Shown one piece after another: positions 36,353 to 45,589 of a stretch of 64,000 nt of DNA. The DNA comes from Chloroflexota bacterium (GTDB lineage: Bacteria; Chloroflexota; Anaerolineae; UBA4142). Position 1 is the stretch's first letter. Each line of letters starts with the position of its first letter. Location of the stretch: contig JAMCQI010000039.1 in assembly GCA_023381515.1 (NCBI GenBank), positions 3,668-67,667 on the forward strand, read 5' to 3'. A program made the position numbers and the translations under genes. The notes beneath the pieces were generated by a model. The model was not told the DNA's origin. It ran no database searches and saw only the letters and a list, made by a program, of their open reading frames with translations.

Positions 36353-37210
36353 TCACACAATCACTCGTTCCATCCCCGTATATACGAGCATTTGGCCGCC
36401 CTGGGCGTAACCGATCAAGGTGATCTTCCACGCTCGCGCGAGCTCGACGGCCAGGCTCGTGGGCGACGTGCGCGAGATGACAATGGGCACACGCATCTTG
36501 GCGGCCTTGGTGATCATCTCGGAGGAAATGCGACCGCTGGACACGAGCACACGGTCGCGCGTCTCCAACCCACGCATCATGCAGTCGCCGCGCAGCTTGT
36601 CGAGGGTGTTATGGCGTCCTACATCCTCCGCGAGGGCAATCAGGTGATCGCCGTCAGAGAGGCCGGAAGAATGGACGCCGCGCGATTCACGGTAGAGCGC
36701 CGCGCGCGCAATCAGGTCGTGCATCAGAGCGAACGCAAGGGCAGGCGTGATACGCAAATCCGATTCGACCGGCGCCTGGTCGTGGGTCATATCGTCGAAG
36801 GTCACCCCTCCCCCGCAGCCGCTCGTGATGACCCGCCGCGTCGGAAGAGTGACCTGGCTGCGGTGTAGGCGAATCATGATGGAGCCGATTCCTTCTTCGC
36901 ACACGCTCATCCGCCGCGTTTCATCGACGCCGAGATCGGGGATAAACCAATAAGCGCAATCCGAGGCGAGGTTTACGCGAATGGAGGCAATCTCGTCGAG
37001 GCGCGCAATCAAGCCTTCGGAAGCGAGAAAGCCGATGGCCAGGTGATGGAGATTGAGCGGGGTGGCCATGAAGGTGACCAGTTCGTGATCATTGAGATAG
37101 AGGTTCCACCGACTTTCGCCGATGACGGCCCCGCGGACCTCTTCGGCCCCTTTTTCGGTCACACGATAATAGGGGAGATTGGATTTTGCTTCAAACATTA
37201 CTGGATGCAT
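36353..37210 (-). CDS. fdhD: Formate dehydrogenase sulfurtransferase FdhD
   Basis: FdhD passes sulfur to the molybdenum cofactor of formate dehydrogenase. The 285-residue protein has the conserved N-terminal hydrophobic segment, LHHLAIGFLASEGLI, the glycine-rich TSGCGGGVTF loop (E. coli has two cysteines in a CxxC there; this one has a single Cys), and LAEDVGRHNTLDKLRG with LVSSGRISSEM. Its gene overlaps mobA by 20 bases and precedes moeA. No formate dehydrogenase is in the window. Confidence 0.92.
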   Translation of the reverse strand: MHPVMFEAKSNLPYYRVTEKGAEEVRGAVIGESRWNLYLNDHELVTFMATPLNLHHLAIGFLASEGLIARLDEIASIRVNLASDCAYWFIPDLGVDETRRMSVCEEGIGSIMIRLHRSQVTLPTRRVITSGCGGGVTFDDMTHDQAPVESDLRITPALAFALMHDLIARAALYRESRGVHSSGLSDGDHLIALAEDVGRHNTLDKLRGDCMMRGLETRDRVLVSSGRISSEMITKAAKMRVPIVISRTSPTSLAVELARAWKITLIGYAQGGQMLVYTGMERVIV

Positions 37211-37895
37211 TGCCTGCGAGCGCTTGCGCTTTGACCAGGTCGTCCGGCGAGTTTACATTGAAAAAAGATAGGTGCGTTGGATCGTAGCGGTCCACTTCGG
37301 CTTGCTCCACGATGCGCACTCGCAATTCCTGGAAAAAAGCAATCAGGCGCAAGTCACCTTCCTTCAAATGAGACTGGATGGAAGGAATGCAAGATTTGGA
37401 ATAGATGGCGTGCATCGGGTGCAAGTCACTCTGCTTGGCAATCGGAAGACGACGAAAGCGCGCGTCGGGCGCAGCCGCCATCCTGTCTTTCGACGGAGGA
37501 TGTGGAGTGCGGCCCGACGGGTCCTTTGCCCGCGGGATGACGACGTCATAATCCGGTGCAAGAGAGATCAAGAACCTGACGAGTGCCGGGTTCAGAAATG
37601 GCATGTCGCAGGCGACGGCGAGGCAGTGTTGTTCCCTTGCGACCAGCATGCCCGAATAAACACCGCCAAGTGGCCCCTTGCCCGGGAAAATGTCCGGGAC
37701 GACCGGCACGCCCAAACTCTCGAACGCCGCAGCGTCGTTCGCTACGATATACACCTCCGAGCAAAGAGGACGAACGTGATCGAGGACGTGCTCGACAAGC
37801 GCCTTGCCCTGAAAGTCGATCCACGCCTTGTCGCGGCCCATGCGGCGGCTTTGGCCGCCGGCCATGATGAGCCCGGTAACGGGAATTGAATCCAA
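37191..37895 (-). CDS. mobA: Molybdenum cofactor guanylyltransferase
   Basis: MobA joins GMP to molybdopterin, making the bis-MGD cofactor. The 234-residue protein has the P-loop-like LIMAGGQSRRMGRDKA (residues 9-24), the FPGKGPLGGVYSGM nucleotide-binding region and VACDMPFLNP with the metal-binding aspartate, then PMHAIYS. Between VVIPRAKDP and PMHAIYS there is an extra charged stretch of about 30 residues (GRTPHPPSKDRMAAAPDARF) that is absent in most MobA proteins. The gene is 12 bases after the LON-domain gene and overlaps fdhD. Confidence 0.92.
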   Translation of the reverse strand: MDSIPVTGLIMAGGQSRRMGRDKAWIDFQGKALVEHVLDHVRPLCSEVYIVANDAAAFESLGVPVVPDIFPGKGPLGGVYSGMLVAREQHCLAVACDMPFLNPALVRFLISLAPDYDVVIPRAKDPSGRTPHPPSKDRMAAAPDARFRRLPIAKQSDLHPMHAIYSKSCIPSIQSHLKEGDLRLIAFFQELRVRIVEQAEVDRYDPTHLSFFNVNSPDDLVKAQALAGNASSNV

Positions 37896-37907
37896 TGTCC
37901 GAGTGCC

Positions 37908-38594
37908 TCAGTTCATTGAAAACGTGCCTTGGTCTTTAGCCTGCCCAACCCCTTCCCGGACCCTGCGCAGTAGCTCTAGCTCCCGACGCATGAAGAGAAT
38001 CTCGCGCCGGAGCCGGGCGACGACAGTCGGCGCCTCCAGAAGCGACTGCTTGTCCGTCTGGCTCACCTCGAGGTTTGAAGCCAGCAAATAAGAGAGGACT
38101 GTGGGATCCTTGGGAGCGTTGAACGATCGCTCCTCCTTGCCCTCTGGCTCCTCTTGCCCGCCGGCAATTTGCTGAATCATCCGGATATAGTCTTCAAATG
38201 CCTTGGCGGCCGCCCGCGCCGCCGGCTCTGATTTAGCCAGGTCCACATCTTCGTCCGGCCACCGCTCGACGCGAGCCGTCATGTAGGGCCGGTCCGAGAA
38301 GTTTTCGAGGATCTTGAACCGCATCACGCCAATCGCCACCAGGTTCATGCTGCCGTCACTCAGACGCGCGAGATCGCCTATGCGGGCGATCGTGCCGATT
38401 TCGCGGACAACCGCAGGCCCGCCCACTTCCACGCCTTCCTTGATCAAGGCCACCCCGAACGCGAGGTCCTCTTCGAGACACCGCTCTATCATCTCCCGAT
38501 AACGCGGTTCAAAAATGTGGAGCGGCTGACGGGATTGGGGAAAAAGAACGGTCTGCAAAGGAAAGAGGGGTAAGCCCTCTTGCAGTATTTTCAC
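37908..38594 (-). CDS. LON substrate-binding domain protein
   Basis: The protein carries only the LON N-terminal domain, without ATPase or protease domains. The signature LPLFPLQTVLFPQSRQPLHIFEPRY and the AIGVMRFKIL segment are clear. The C-terminal 60 or so residues form a probable coiled coil (LRREILFMRRELELLRRVREG). Such single-domain proteins are found in many bacteria and are of unclear function. The GTG at 38594 with GAGG upstream is chosen (228 residues); the TTG at 38627 would add 11 residues. It is the first gene of the transcript with mobA, fdhD and moeA. Confidence 0.85.
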   Translation of the reverse strand: MKILQEGLPLFPLQTVLFPQSRQPLHIFEPRYREMIERCLEEDLAFGVALIKEGVEVGGPAVVREIGTIARIGDLARLSDGSMNLVAIGVMRFKILENFSDRPYMTARVERWPDEDVDLAKSEPAARAAAKAFEDYIRMIQQIAGGQEEPEGKEERSFNAPKDPTVLSYLLASNLEVSQTDKQSLLEAPTVVARLRREILFMRRELELLRRVREGVGQAKDQGTFSMN

Positions 38595-38621
38595 GAGAGC
38601 CTCGCCAATGCTTCCAACAAG

Positions 38622-38655
38622 AATCAAAAGAAATGGGAACGCACCGTTGCGTCCC
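38622..38655 (-). terminator. Probable terminator of the acyl carrier protein gene
   Basis: GGGAACGCA (38635-38643) and TGCGTCCC (38648-38655) form a stem with a bulge, followed on the minus strand by ATTTCTTTT. It separates acpP from the LON-domain gene. Confidence 0.55.
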
Positions 38656-38722
38656 CACCGCAGTCCTGATATGCCAAGAGTGAGTGTTCATGCGGCGCGC
38701 TCGAGTGCTTCGCGCCCTATGC

Positions 38723-38971
38723 TCATTTCTTGTGAGATTCCAAGTACGTGACAGCCTCGCCAACGGTCGTGATCTTTTGGGCCTCTTCGTCCGAGATCTC
38801 ACCGCCAAATTTCTCCTCGAACTCCATAATCAGCTCTACGAGGTCGAGGGAATCGGCCTCCAAGTCCTCACGGAAACGCGCCTGCGGCGTCACCTTGCTT
38901 TCATCGACCCCGAGCTTGTCTACGATGATTGCCTTTACCTGGTTGAAAACATCATTGTCGGCCACGTCCAT
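38723..38971 (-). CDS. acpP: Acyl carrier protein
   Basis: ACP carries growing fatty acids on a phosphopantetheine arm in fatty-acid synthesis. The 82-residue acidic protein has the attachment motif DSLDLVELI with Ser41, and the surrounding helices (EDLEADS before, [17 protein letters not shown] after). Length fits the family. A promoter lies 52 bases upstream and a probable terminator follows. It is divergent from fni, with the two promoters close together. Confidence 0.95.
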   Translation of the reverse strand: MDVADNDVFNQVKAIIVDKLGVDESKVTPQARFREDLEADSLDLVELIMEFEEKFGGEISDEEAQKITTVGEAVTYLESHKK

Positions 38972-39022
38972 TCACCCCCTTAGGTTTTTTGGATAGGGAA
39001 AGATGAAAACCAAGTGAGCCCC

Positions 39023-39051
39023 AGTATATCCAGAATGTCGCCATGCGTCAA
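39023..39051 (-). promoter_or_regulatory. Promoter of acpP
   Basis: TTGACG (39051-39046) and TATACT (39028-39023) on the minus strand have a 17-base spacer; the ATG of acpP is at 38971. Confidence 0.75.
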
Positions 39052-39062
39052 CCGCTCACCTG

Positions 39063-39071
39063 TGCTATAAT
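39063..39071 (+). promoter_or_regulatory. Extended -10 promoter of fni
   Basis: TGCTATAAT on the plus strand, an extended -10 element 81 bases before the fni ATG; no good -35 box is seen. It is arranged back to back with the acpP promoter. Confidence 0.6.
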
Positions 39072-39151
39072 GGCTCGCAAGGCTCTCTGCGCAGCCATCT
39101 GCTGTATATTAAACCCCATATCTCGGTGCGGGTTGCGGGCCTTGCGAGGAA

Positions 39152-40201
39152 ATGAGCATGCCTGACGACACGACCCATTCCAGTCGCAAATTGGAACATC
39201 TCCGAATCAACCTGAAAGAGGACGTCCAGTTTCGCCAGGTGACAAACGGCCTGGAGAACTATCGCTTTGTGCATCAGGCCCTTCCAAACGTCACCCTCGA
39301 CCAAGTGGACCTCTCGACGACCTTTTGGCGCAAGTCTTTGCGCGCCCCCCTCCTCATCTCTTCCATGACAGGGGGTGCCGACGAGGCCGAGCGCATCAAC
39401 ATGACTCTCGCCGCCGCAGCGCAGTCAACGGGAATTGCCATGGGGCTGGGTTCTCAGCGCGCGGCCATTGAAGACGAATCTCTCGCGTACACCTACCAGG
39501 TCCGTCGAGTGGCCCCGGACATTCTCCTCTTTGCCAACCTGGGCGCCATCCAGCTCAATTACGGATACTCGGTGGACGAGTGCCGGCGGGCCGTCGAAAT
39601 GATTCAAGCCGATGCGCTGATTCTACATTTGAATGCCATCCAGGAAGCAGTGCAGGCGGGGGGCAACACGAACTGGAAGGGCCTGCTGGACAAGATCGAA
39701 GGGGTCTGCAAGAAGATAGGTGTGCCGGTGATCGCGAAAGAGGTGGGGTTCGGCCTTTCGGAAGAGGCGGCGCGCCAGTTGGCAGAGGCCGGCGTTGGCG
39801 CACTGGACGTCGCGGGCGCAGGGGGCACGTCGTGGGCCGCCGTCGAATCGCGGCGAGCGCCCAGCCCGTTTCTCCGGAGCCTCGCCGAGGCGTTCTGGGA
39901 CTGGGGCATATCCACGGCCGAGAGTCTCGAACGGGTGAAACGGGGCGCCCCGGGCCTGCCGGTGATCGCGAGCGGCGGCATCCGCGACGGGATCGAGGTG
40001 GCCAAATGCGTGGCGCTCGGGGCACAGCTCGTCGGGCTTGCTTCCCCGATGCTCAAGCTGGCCGACAAGGGAGTTCAAGAAACGATTGAAGGAATCAAGC
40101 TCATCGAGGAGGAACTCAAGATCGCCATGTTCGGAATCGCCGCGCAGAATCTCACCACCTTGCGCGGAACTCCGCGGTTGGAGAAGGTAACCTATGGATG
40201 A
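39152..40201 (+). CDS. fni: Type 2 isopentenyl-diphosphate delta-isomerase
   Basis: This FMN-dependent enzyme interconverts IPP and DMAPP. The 349-residue TIM-barrel protein has the family features: KLEHLRINL at the N-terminus, SSMTGG and [10 protein letters not shown], then [36 protein letters not shown] and the FMN-phosphate-binding [15 protein letters not shown]. It ends eight bases inside the next gene, a polyprenyl synthase that uses its products. Two ATGs (39152 and 39158) are possible starts. Confidence 0.95.
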   Translation: MSMPDDTTHSSRKLEHLRINLKEDVQFRQVTNGLENYRFVHQALPNVTLDQVDLSTTFWRKSLRAPLLISSMTGGADEAERINMTLAAAAQSTGIAMGLGSQRAAIEDESLAYTYQVRRVAPDILLFANLGAIQLNYGYSVDECRRAVEMIQADALILHLNAIQEAVQAGGNTNWKGLLDKIEGVCKKIGVPVIAKEVGFGLSEEAARQLAEAGVGALDVAGAGGTSWAAVESRRAPSPFLRSLAEAFWDWGISTAESLERVKRGAPGLPVIASGGIRDGIEVAKCVALGAQLVGLASPMLKLADKGVQETIEGIKLIEEELKIAMFGIAAQNLTTLRGTPRLEKVTYG

Positions 40202-41204
40202 GTATCTCGCAGCCCTTGACGCCGAGCTGCGCGCGCTGGTGGTTTCGCCCGGGCCGGTCTACGACCGGTATTACGGCATGTTTCGGTACCACCTTGGCTG
40301 GACCGATGCGGCCTTTCACGAGACGCGCTCCGAGACGGGCAAACGCATCCGCCCGCTTCTCTGTCTGGTCAGCTGCGAAGCCGCAGGCGGCGATTGGCGC
40401 CGCGCGCTCCCACTCGCCGCGGCGATCGAGTTGGTGCACAATTTCTCGTTGATCCACGACGATATCGAGGACACAAGCGATGAACGCCGCGGCCGCCCTA
40501 CAGTGTGGAAGCTCTGGGGACTCGCCCAGGGGCTGAATGCCGGCGACGGCATGTTCATGCTCGCGCGCCTCGTCATCGACCGCATGCCTCAGCAAGGTCT
40601 GCCCACGGACATTTGTACGAGTGTGAACGTCGAATTCGACGCGACGACCCTCGCTCTGTGCAATGGGCAGTTCCTCGACCTCTCTTTCGAGTCGCGCCTA
40701 GATGTCACGCTCGCCGAGTACATGCAGATGATTCGGGGCAAGACCGCGGCGCTCATTTCGACGGCGACGCGTCTCGGCGGCATGCTGGGAACGCAAGATC
40801 GGCGCGTGATTGATGCATTTGCTCGCTTTGGCGACAATATCGGGCTCGCCTTTCAGATGACCGACGATATTCTCGGGATCTGGGGAGACCCTAATTTGAC
40901 CGGTAAATCCGCGGCGACGGACATTCTCTCCAAGAAGAAATCGCTGCCCGTCGTCGCCGGCTTATGTGACCCGGAATACGGGCCGGCTCTTGCTCAAATC
41001 TATGCGAAACCGCGCCTGGCCGAGACGGACGTCCCGCGCGTCCTCGAACTGCTGGACAAGGCGCACGCGCACGAATTCTCCCAGGCAGAAGCGGACAAGT
41101 ATCGCTCGGCTGCGAGGACCGCTCTGGGCGAAGCGAGAGTTGAAAACAAGGCCATCGACATGCTGCGCACCATCGGCGACCTCATGACCCGTCGCGCGAA
41201 ATAG
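40194..41204 (+). CDS. Polyprenyl (geranylgeranyl/farnesyl) diphosphate synthase
   Basis: The enzyme chains isoprene units from IPP. The 336-residue all-helical protein has [15 protein letters not shown], the first aspartate-rich motif [20 protein letters not shown], the [10 protein letters not shown] segment, and the second motif [12 protein letters not shown] in place of the usual DDxxD. The second motif has Gly-Ile-Trp-Gly-Asp after DDI, which keeps two of three acidic residues. Chain length cannot be told from the sequence. The start overlaps fni by eight bases, so isomerase and synthase form one translational unit. Confidence 0.93.
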   Translation: MDEYLAALDAELRALVVSPGPVYDRYYGMFRYHLGWTDAAFHETRSETGKRIRPLLCLVSCEAAGGDWRRALPLAAAIELVHNFSLIHDDIEDTSDERRGRPTVWKLWGLAQGLNAGDGMFMLARLVIDRMPQQGLPTDICTSVNVEFDATTLALCNGQFLDLSFESRLDVTLAEYMQMIRGKTAALISTATRLGGMLGTQDRRVIDAFARFGDNIGLAFQMTDDILGIWGDPNLTGKSAATDILSKKKSLPVVAGLCDPEYGPALAQIYAKPRLAETDVPRVLELLDKAHAHEFSQAEADKYRSAARTALGEARVENKAIDMLRTIGDLMTRRAK

Positions 41205-41210
41205 CTCTCG

Positions 41211-42458
41211 TCAGTCGGGGAGCAACCTCCAGAAAACCTCGTTCGACAGCAGGCGCCCACGCTGCGTCAGGCACACGCGCTCGCCCGTCCACTCGAGCAG
41301 GTCTGTACCGTCGAGTTCCTTGAATTGCGCGGCATAGCGCACGCGGGGGTCCTCGCCGTAAGTGTCCTCAAACTCTCGGAACGAAACGCCGACGGAGAGG
41401 CGCAAGCCGAGGATCATGCCCTCGGCCATTTCCAGTTCATGGGGGATCTCTTCGCGTCCGCCGACGACGCCCTCGCTCCGATCTATCCTCTGCACATATT
41501 CCACCGGCGATAGGACATTCCAGTACCGCTCGCCCGCAAAACACGAATGCGCCCCCGCGCCAAACCCGAGGTACGGCTCATTGCGCCAATAGGTGAGGTT
41601 GTGGCGTGAAGCGAAACAAACGGTCTCAAGATTCTCCGTTCCAGGTTTCAGGCTGGGAGACGGCGAACCAGAATCAGAGGAAACCTGGAGTTCCGCACCT
41701 CTTCTCTTTCCCCAATTCGAGATCTCATAGTGCTCATAGCCGGCTTCCGCAAGAGCCGCCTCTGCATATGAATACATGTCTGCGGCAAGGTCGTCGTCAG
41801 GATGCGGGTATTTGCCACGCGCGATTTGAAAAGCCAGGCCGGTGTGCTGCTCAACTGTGAGCGCATAAAGGGAAAGATGCTCGGGGGCGAGCGCGAGCGC
41901 CTTGCCCACGGTTGACTGCCAGTCGTCCATGGTCTGGAGCGGCAAGCCGTAGATGAGATCCAGATTGATATTGTCAAAACCCGCCCGCCGTGCATCCGAC
42001 AGGGTCCGGAGCGCGTCGGCGACTGTGTGGCCGCGGTTCAGCCGCTTGAGTACGGCATCGTCGAAAGCCTGGACCCCCAGGCTCAGGCGGTTGACGCCAA
42101 GGGATCGCAGGGCGTCCAGTTTTTCGAGATCAACCGTGCCGGGATTGGCCTCGACCGTGATTTCGGCATCCGGCAGCAGCAGAAAAGAGCGGGTGCAAGC
42201 CTGTAGGATGGCGCCGATATGCTCGACCGGGACAATAGAAGGAGTTCCACCGCCAAAGTAGATGGATTTGGCCGGCATAACGGGTGCATCCGTCCGGTCG
42301 TGCCAGCGCTCGATCTCCTGAACGACGGCGCGCGCGTACGGCTCCATGATGCGGGCCAGGTTGGCATAGGCGTTAAAGTCGCAGTAGGTGCATTTGATTT
42401 TGCAAAAGGGAACGAAAACAAAAAGCGCGAGCTCGCGCCGACTCTTACCATTCATCAC
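41211..42458 (-). CDS. hemW: Radical SAM protein HemW (coproporphyrinogen oxidase-like heme chaperone)
   Basis: HemW binds heme and a [4Fe-4S] cluster and delivers heme to respiratory enzymes. The 415-residue protein has the radical SAM motif CKIKCTYCDF (Cys19, Cys23, Cys26), the SAM-binding GGGTPS, GVQAFDDAVLK and the C-terminal HemN_C domain. It lacks the further cysteine of bona fide HemN, which suits HemW. A short stretch with Ser/Pro residues (about 265-280) is inserted before the LTYWRNEPYLGFG region. It converges on the polyprenyl synthase gene with 6 bases between stops. Confidence 0.9.
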   Translation of the reverse strand: MMNGKSRRELALFVFVPFCKIKCTYCDFNAYANLARIMEPYARAVVQEIERWHDRTDAPVMPAKSIYFGGGTPSIVPVEHIGAILQACTRSFLLLPDAEITVEANPGTVDLEKLDALRSLGVNRLSLGVQAFDDAVLKRLNRGHTVADALRTLSDARRAGFDNINLDLIYGLPLQTMDDWQSTVGKALALAPEHLSLYALTVEQHTGLAFQIARGKYPHPDDDLAADMYSYAEAALAEAGYEHYEISNWGKRRGAELQVSSDSGSPSPSLKPGTENLETVCFASRHNLTYWRNEPYLGFGAGAHSCFAGERYWNVLSPVEYVQRIDRSEGVVGGREEIPHELEMAEGMILGLRLSVGVSFREFEDTYGEDPRVRYAAQFKELDGTDLLEWTGERVCLTQRGRLLSNEVFWRLLPD

Positions 42459-42534
42459 GGGGTATTATAGCAGAACGCATGACACCGTTCAACAAGCGGG
42501 GATCCTGTGGCAGGGCTGCTGCAAAGTCGGCTTT

Positions 42535-42960
42535 CTGCGTCATTGCGAGGCCGGTTTTGGGCCGACCCCACCCAGGGCGCGGGGCGGGCGCCCGTGGGAC
42601 TGTACGGGCGCAATCTCACCGATACACGTGGGGACTGCGCGCGTGGAGATTGCGCCCGTACAGCCCACAGGTACGGCTTCGTCCGTCCCCGGGTCATTGC
42701 GAGGCCGATTTTTGGCCGAAGCAATCTCACCGTCACATCGGAGATTGCGCGCGTAAGGATTGCGCGAGTGGGGATTGCGCCCGTAAAGCGCACGGGTACA
42801 GCTTCGTCCGTCTGTCATTGCGAGACCGGGGTGTGCTCGAAGCAATCTCACCGTCACATCGGAGATTGCGCCCGTAAAGTTCACGGGTACAACTTCGTCC
42901 ATTCAAATGCAAAGGACGAAGCCTCGCAACCCTTGCACTGCCCGCAAGGGCAAGTGTGAC
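42535..42960 (+). repeat. Repeat family C, copy 1
   Basis: The 640-base interval between hemW and the beta-helix gene has no credible gene. It is made of modules seen again at 45590-46160 and 63690-63880: CATTGCGAG at 42540, 42698 and 42817; GCAATCTCACCG three times; GATTGCGC(G/C)CGT many times; and the hairpin CTTCGTCC...GGACGAAG near 42894-42922. The CATTGCGAG...GCAATCTC pair is an inverted repeat, so each module can fold. Several short frames across it are products of the repeat, not genes. Confidence 0.85.
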
Positions 42961-43101
42961 CGGGGGACGAAGCGTCGCGACCCGTGCATCCCGCTGACAC
43001 CCCGCCAAGGACGCGGCGTCTAGCGACCGCGGTGTCTGCGACCTCCTCGCATTGACGACAGGCCTTGTCAATAAATCTTGCAACGGCCCTGAATCCTATC
43101 G

Positions 43102-44520
43102 CTAGCGCGTAATCAAAGGCAGGTGCAGAATCGACGTGCCACCGGATGGGCCGGGTGTTGGATTGGGACTCGGGCCCGCCGCCTGGTATTCGTATGCGCC
43201 GATGTCACAACCAGCGCCGACCGGCCGAGCGACGCCCCGTTGGTCGGTGGCAACTTGCTGACCAGCGAGGTCGGTGCATCCATCTGCCGGGATCGCATCT
43301 ATGGCCGCGCTACCCGCGAGCAATGCCATCGTCCGTGTCGTTCCGGGCGAATTCTGGCGAAGCGAATCCAGATGGGCATAGGCATTCAGCTTGTCCGCGG
43401 TCGGGCTGAGATCACAGCTGTCGCCATCTTCCAGGTTGTGACCACTTGAGGCAACCGGCTGCGAGCAGTTCCCCACAAGATTCGCCGCGATCAGACCCGC
43501 CCTGAAATAGGGCATCGACGCATTCTGGGATCTGCTGATGGCGGGACCGTCTAAATTGCCGGCGATTGTCGCATACGAAATCTGTGTGCCGGGGCCGTCG
43601 ACGAAGATGGCGGCGCCGGTTGGAGCCGCATTGCCGCTGATCGTGACGTTGGTCAGAACCGCCGCGTCGGCATCCGCGATTCCTCCGCCGGAGACTTGTG
43701 CTCGATTCTCGCTGATTTCAGAGCGATCCACGAAGAGCGTGCGGCCGTTCCAGATGCCTCCGCCTACGGTCACTGCATGATTAGCCTGAATGGCGGAATC
43801 CGCAATATAGAGCTTGCCGGTATTGTATATGCCGCCGCCGATGGCGGCCGCGTTGGCTTCGACGGTGCTCGCGGTGATCGTCATCGTGCCCTGGTTGCGG
43901 ATCCCCCCGCCAAGCCCATCCGCCGGATCTGTGGTTGAGCTATTCCTTATCGTCGTGTGCGTCAAGACCGCCAACCCCAAGTTGTCGATCGCACCCCCTC
44001 TTGCAGGCGCCTGGGCATCGTCTATCAGTACGTTATCAAGGGTCATTGTCCCCTTCGATGTATTACAGATCGCTCCACCGCTGACAGGCGAGCTGCTGTG
44101 AAGGATCGCCACGTTCGTGGCGGTGAGGACTCCGAGATTGCGAATAGCACCTCCGCAGTACAAGTCAGAGACCGCGGCATTTCCAAGTGTCAGATTCGAG
44201 AAGGTGAGCCGGGTGCCGGGCTCGATGACGACAACCGTTGTCATGGAGGTAGCTGGTTCGATGAATGTGCTCCCAGCGCCGCTTCCCACAATCTTCAACT
44301 CTTTATCGATCGACAATTGCTCGTGAAAAATGCCTGACGCGACGGTGATTGCGTCGCCCGCGGAAGCGGCAGCGACGGCCTCGCCAATCGTGGTGTAGCA
44401 GATGGAAGGCCGCGTAGGATCGACGCAAATGGGTTCGTTCGGGGAGGCCAAAAGGGATGCAGGAATCGCGGTTAAGGACGCAAGTGCGAGGAGATACGGC
44501 AGCAGAGCAAACTGGCGCAT
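43102..44520 (-). CDS. Secreted parallel beta-helix protein (choice-of-anchor Q type)
   Basis: The 472-residue protein starts with a signal peptide (about 1-25) and continues with repeats of 22-25 residues with Gly-Gly-Ile/Ala-rich turns (GGAIRNLG, GGAIDNLG, GGGIRNQG, GGGIYNTG, GGGIWNG), the pattern of right-handed pectate-lyase-like beta-helices. The C-terminal domain has AYAHLDSL, SAAIDAIP and DQRGVARPVGAGCDIGAYEYQ, the choice-of-anchor Q signature. A Pro/Ser linker then leads to the terminal SILHLPLITR. It is a secreted or surface protein with unknown ligand or enzymatic role. A sortase is encoded at 2333. The ATG at 44520 behind GAGG is preferred over one at 44592. Confidence 0.85.
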   Translation of the reverse strand: MRQFALLPYLLALASLTAIPASLLASPNEPICVDPTRPSICYTTIGEAVAAASAGDAITVASGIFHEQLSIDKELKIVGSGAGSTFIEPATSMTTVVVIEPGTRLTFSNLTLGNAAVSDLYCGGAIRNLGVLTATNVAILHSSSPVSGGAICNTSKGTMTLDNVLIDDAQAPARGGAIDNLGLAVLTHTTIRNSSTTDPADGLGGGIRNQGTMTITASTVEANAAAIGGGIYNTGKLYIADSAIQANHAVTVGGGIWNGRTLFVDRSEISENRAQVSGGGIADADAAVLTNVTISGNAAPTGAAIFVDGPGTQISYATIAGNLDGPAISRSQNASMPYFRAGLIAANLVGNCSQPVASSGHNLEDGDSCDLSPTADKLNAYAHLDSLRQNSPGTTRTMALLAGSAAIDAIPADGCTDLAGQQVATDQRGVARPVGAGCDIGAYEYQAAGPSPNPTPGPSGGTSILHLPLITR

Positions 44521-44656
44521 CAGGGACACCTCGGCGTGGCGAATGTTTCGGTGCAGTGACCCCGTACTCGTCGTTCTGCGTGAGGCAAGCAAAGAACCAG
44601 CTCACGGTGCAAAACCATAATGCGCCCCTCGTGAGCCGGCCTCTTTTAACACTCTA

Positions 44657-44684
44657 ATTATGTCACTGTTTCCGCTTCTGTCAA
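44657..44684 (-). promoter_or_regulatory. Promoter of the beta-helix gene
   Basis: TTGACA (44684-44679) and CATAAT (44662-44657) on the minus strand are 16 bases apart, about 140 bases before the ATG. Confidence 0.65.
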
Positions 44685-44723
44685 GACGCGCGAGAAGCCA
44701 ATAGGAACTCGGTCACCCCGCAC

Positions 44724-44851
44724 TATCCATGTTATCCATATGTGGGGTGGGGTCCCCGTCCTCTGGAGATATGGATGAAGGCAGCTCGGTTGCCATAGGT
44801 GCCATTAGTGCCATTAGTGCCATTAATGCCATTTGTTAGTGGGGGTGCCGA
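44724..44851 (-). repeat. Repeat family B, copy 1
   Basis: On the minus strand this reads TCGGCACCCCCACTAAC, a run of 9-base GGCACTAAT-type units (44790-44834), a block with CATCCATATCTCC, and an end rich in ATGGAT. The same order of conserved blocks occurs at 47799-47911 and 49599-49718. Beyond it the 357-base interval contains only the promoter of the beta-helix gene; the short minus-strand frame here (giving NGTNGTNGT) is a repeat product. Confidence 0.8.
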
Positions 44852-44949
44852 TCTGCCGCTCAAATGACCAAACATGAGGGTCGCGCTTGACACCTCCGAC
44901 TTGATCCTTTGAGGAGACAAAACAGACCGGGGCATGCCTTCTAACGTGT

Positions 44950-45351
44950 TTAGAACCGGCTGGAGGCAATCAGAAGATATCCAATGAGAAACATTGCCAA
45001 GAGTATGACGGCTCCGGTGGTGATGAACAACAAGGTTGGTCTTGGATGCGGCAGGTCATTTTCAATGGCATGGTGAACTGCTTGATAACGTAACGCTGCC
45101 AGGAGAACGACCAGCGCACCGAAAGCGACCATTCCCAGCCCCATGGGTAGGGATAAGCCCGTTTGAGGAACACTCACCTGGTTTCCGGTTGAAAAGGCGA
45201 GTTCACGCAGCCAAAAGCTGAAACGCGCAATCACAAAACCTAAACTGATTGTCGCAATGCCAGTCCGGATCCAGGCCAGAAATGTTCTTTCGTTCGCTAG
45301 AAAGTCGGTGGTCTTGTCTTTTGTTTTCTGGTCCAGTGGTTGAGTGTTCAC
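44950..45351 (-). CDS. DUF202 family membrane protein
   Basis: The 133-residue protein has the DUF202 signature LANERTFLAWIRTGIATISLGFVIAR and three transmembrane helices (about 30-50, 70-92, 108-130). It is like YidH/VTC1-type small membrane proteins; their role in bacteria is not established. A promoter is found about 150 bases upstream. Both sides are repeat-rich non-coding sequence. Confidence 0.88.
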   Translation of the reverse strand: MNTQPLDQKTKDKTTDFLANERTFLAWIRTGIATISLGFVIARFSFWLRELAFSTGNQVSVPQTGLSLPMGLGMVAFGALVVLLAALRYQAVHHAIENDLPHPRPTLLFITTGAVILLAMFLIGYLLIASSRF

Positions 45352-45500
45352 GGCATTCCCTTCACTTGCCCTTATGAGTCAGATATAATCCATACGGTCT
45401 GGAGGCCCTCTACCAGCTGTGCCTCCGGTACACATGGCTTTTGGCTGGATTTCACGACGATGTCACCGCTCCGCTGCGCAAACTCTCCTTTGATTCTGAC

Positions 45501-45529
45501 ATGATATTTGGAGTGGCCCTCATTGTCAA
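45501..45529 (-). promoter_or_regulatory. Promoter of the DUF202 gene
   Basis: TTGACA (45529-45524) and TATCAT (45506-45501) on the minus strand with a 17-base spacer. The 5' leader of about 140 bases is not explained. Confidence 0.65.
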
Positions 45530-45589
45530 GATAATGTAACTGGTGATTCAGGGTTATTGCAAGATCTCTTAACAGGGCCTGTCGTCACT

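Noticed and set aside
43102..44520. LPLITR as a classical LPXTG sorting signal
   Set aside because: It lacks the LPXTG pattern and the hydrophobic segment and basic tail after it.
44732..44935. 67-codon frame containing NGTNGTNGT
   Set aside because: It is the translation of 9-base units in repeat B copy 1.
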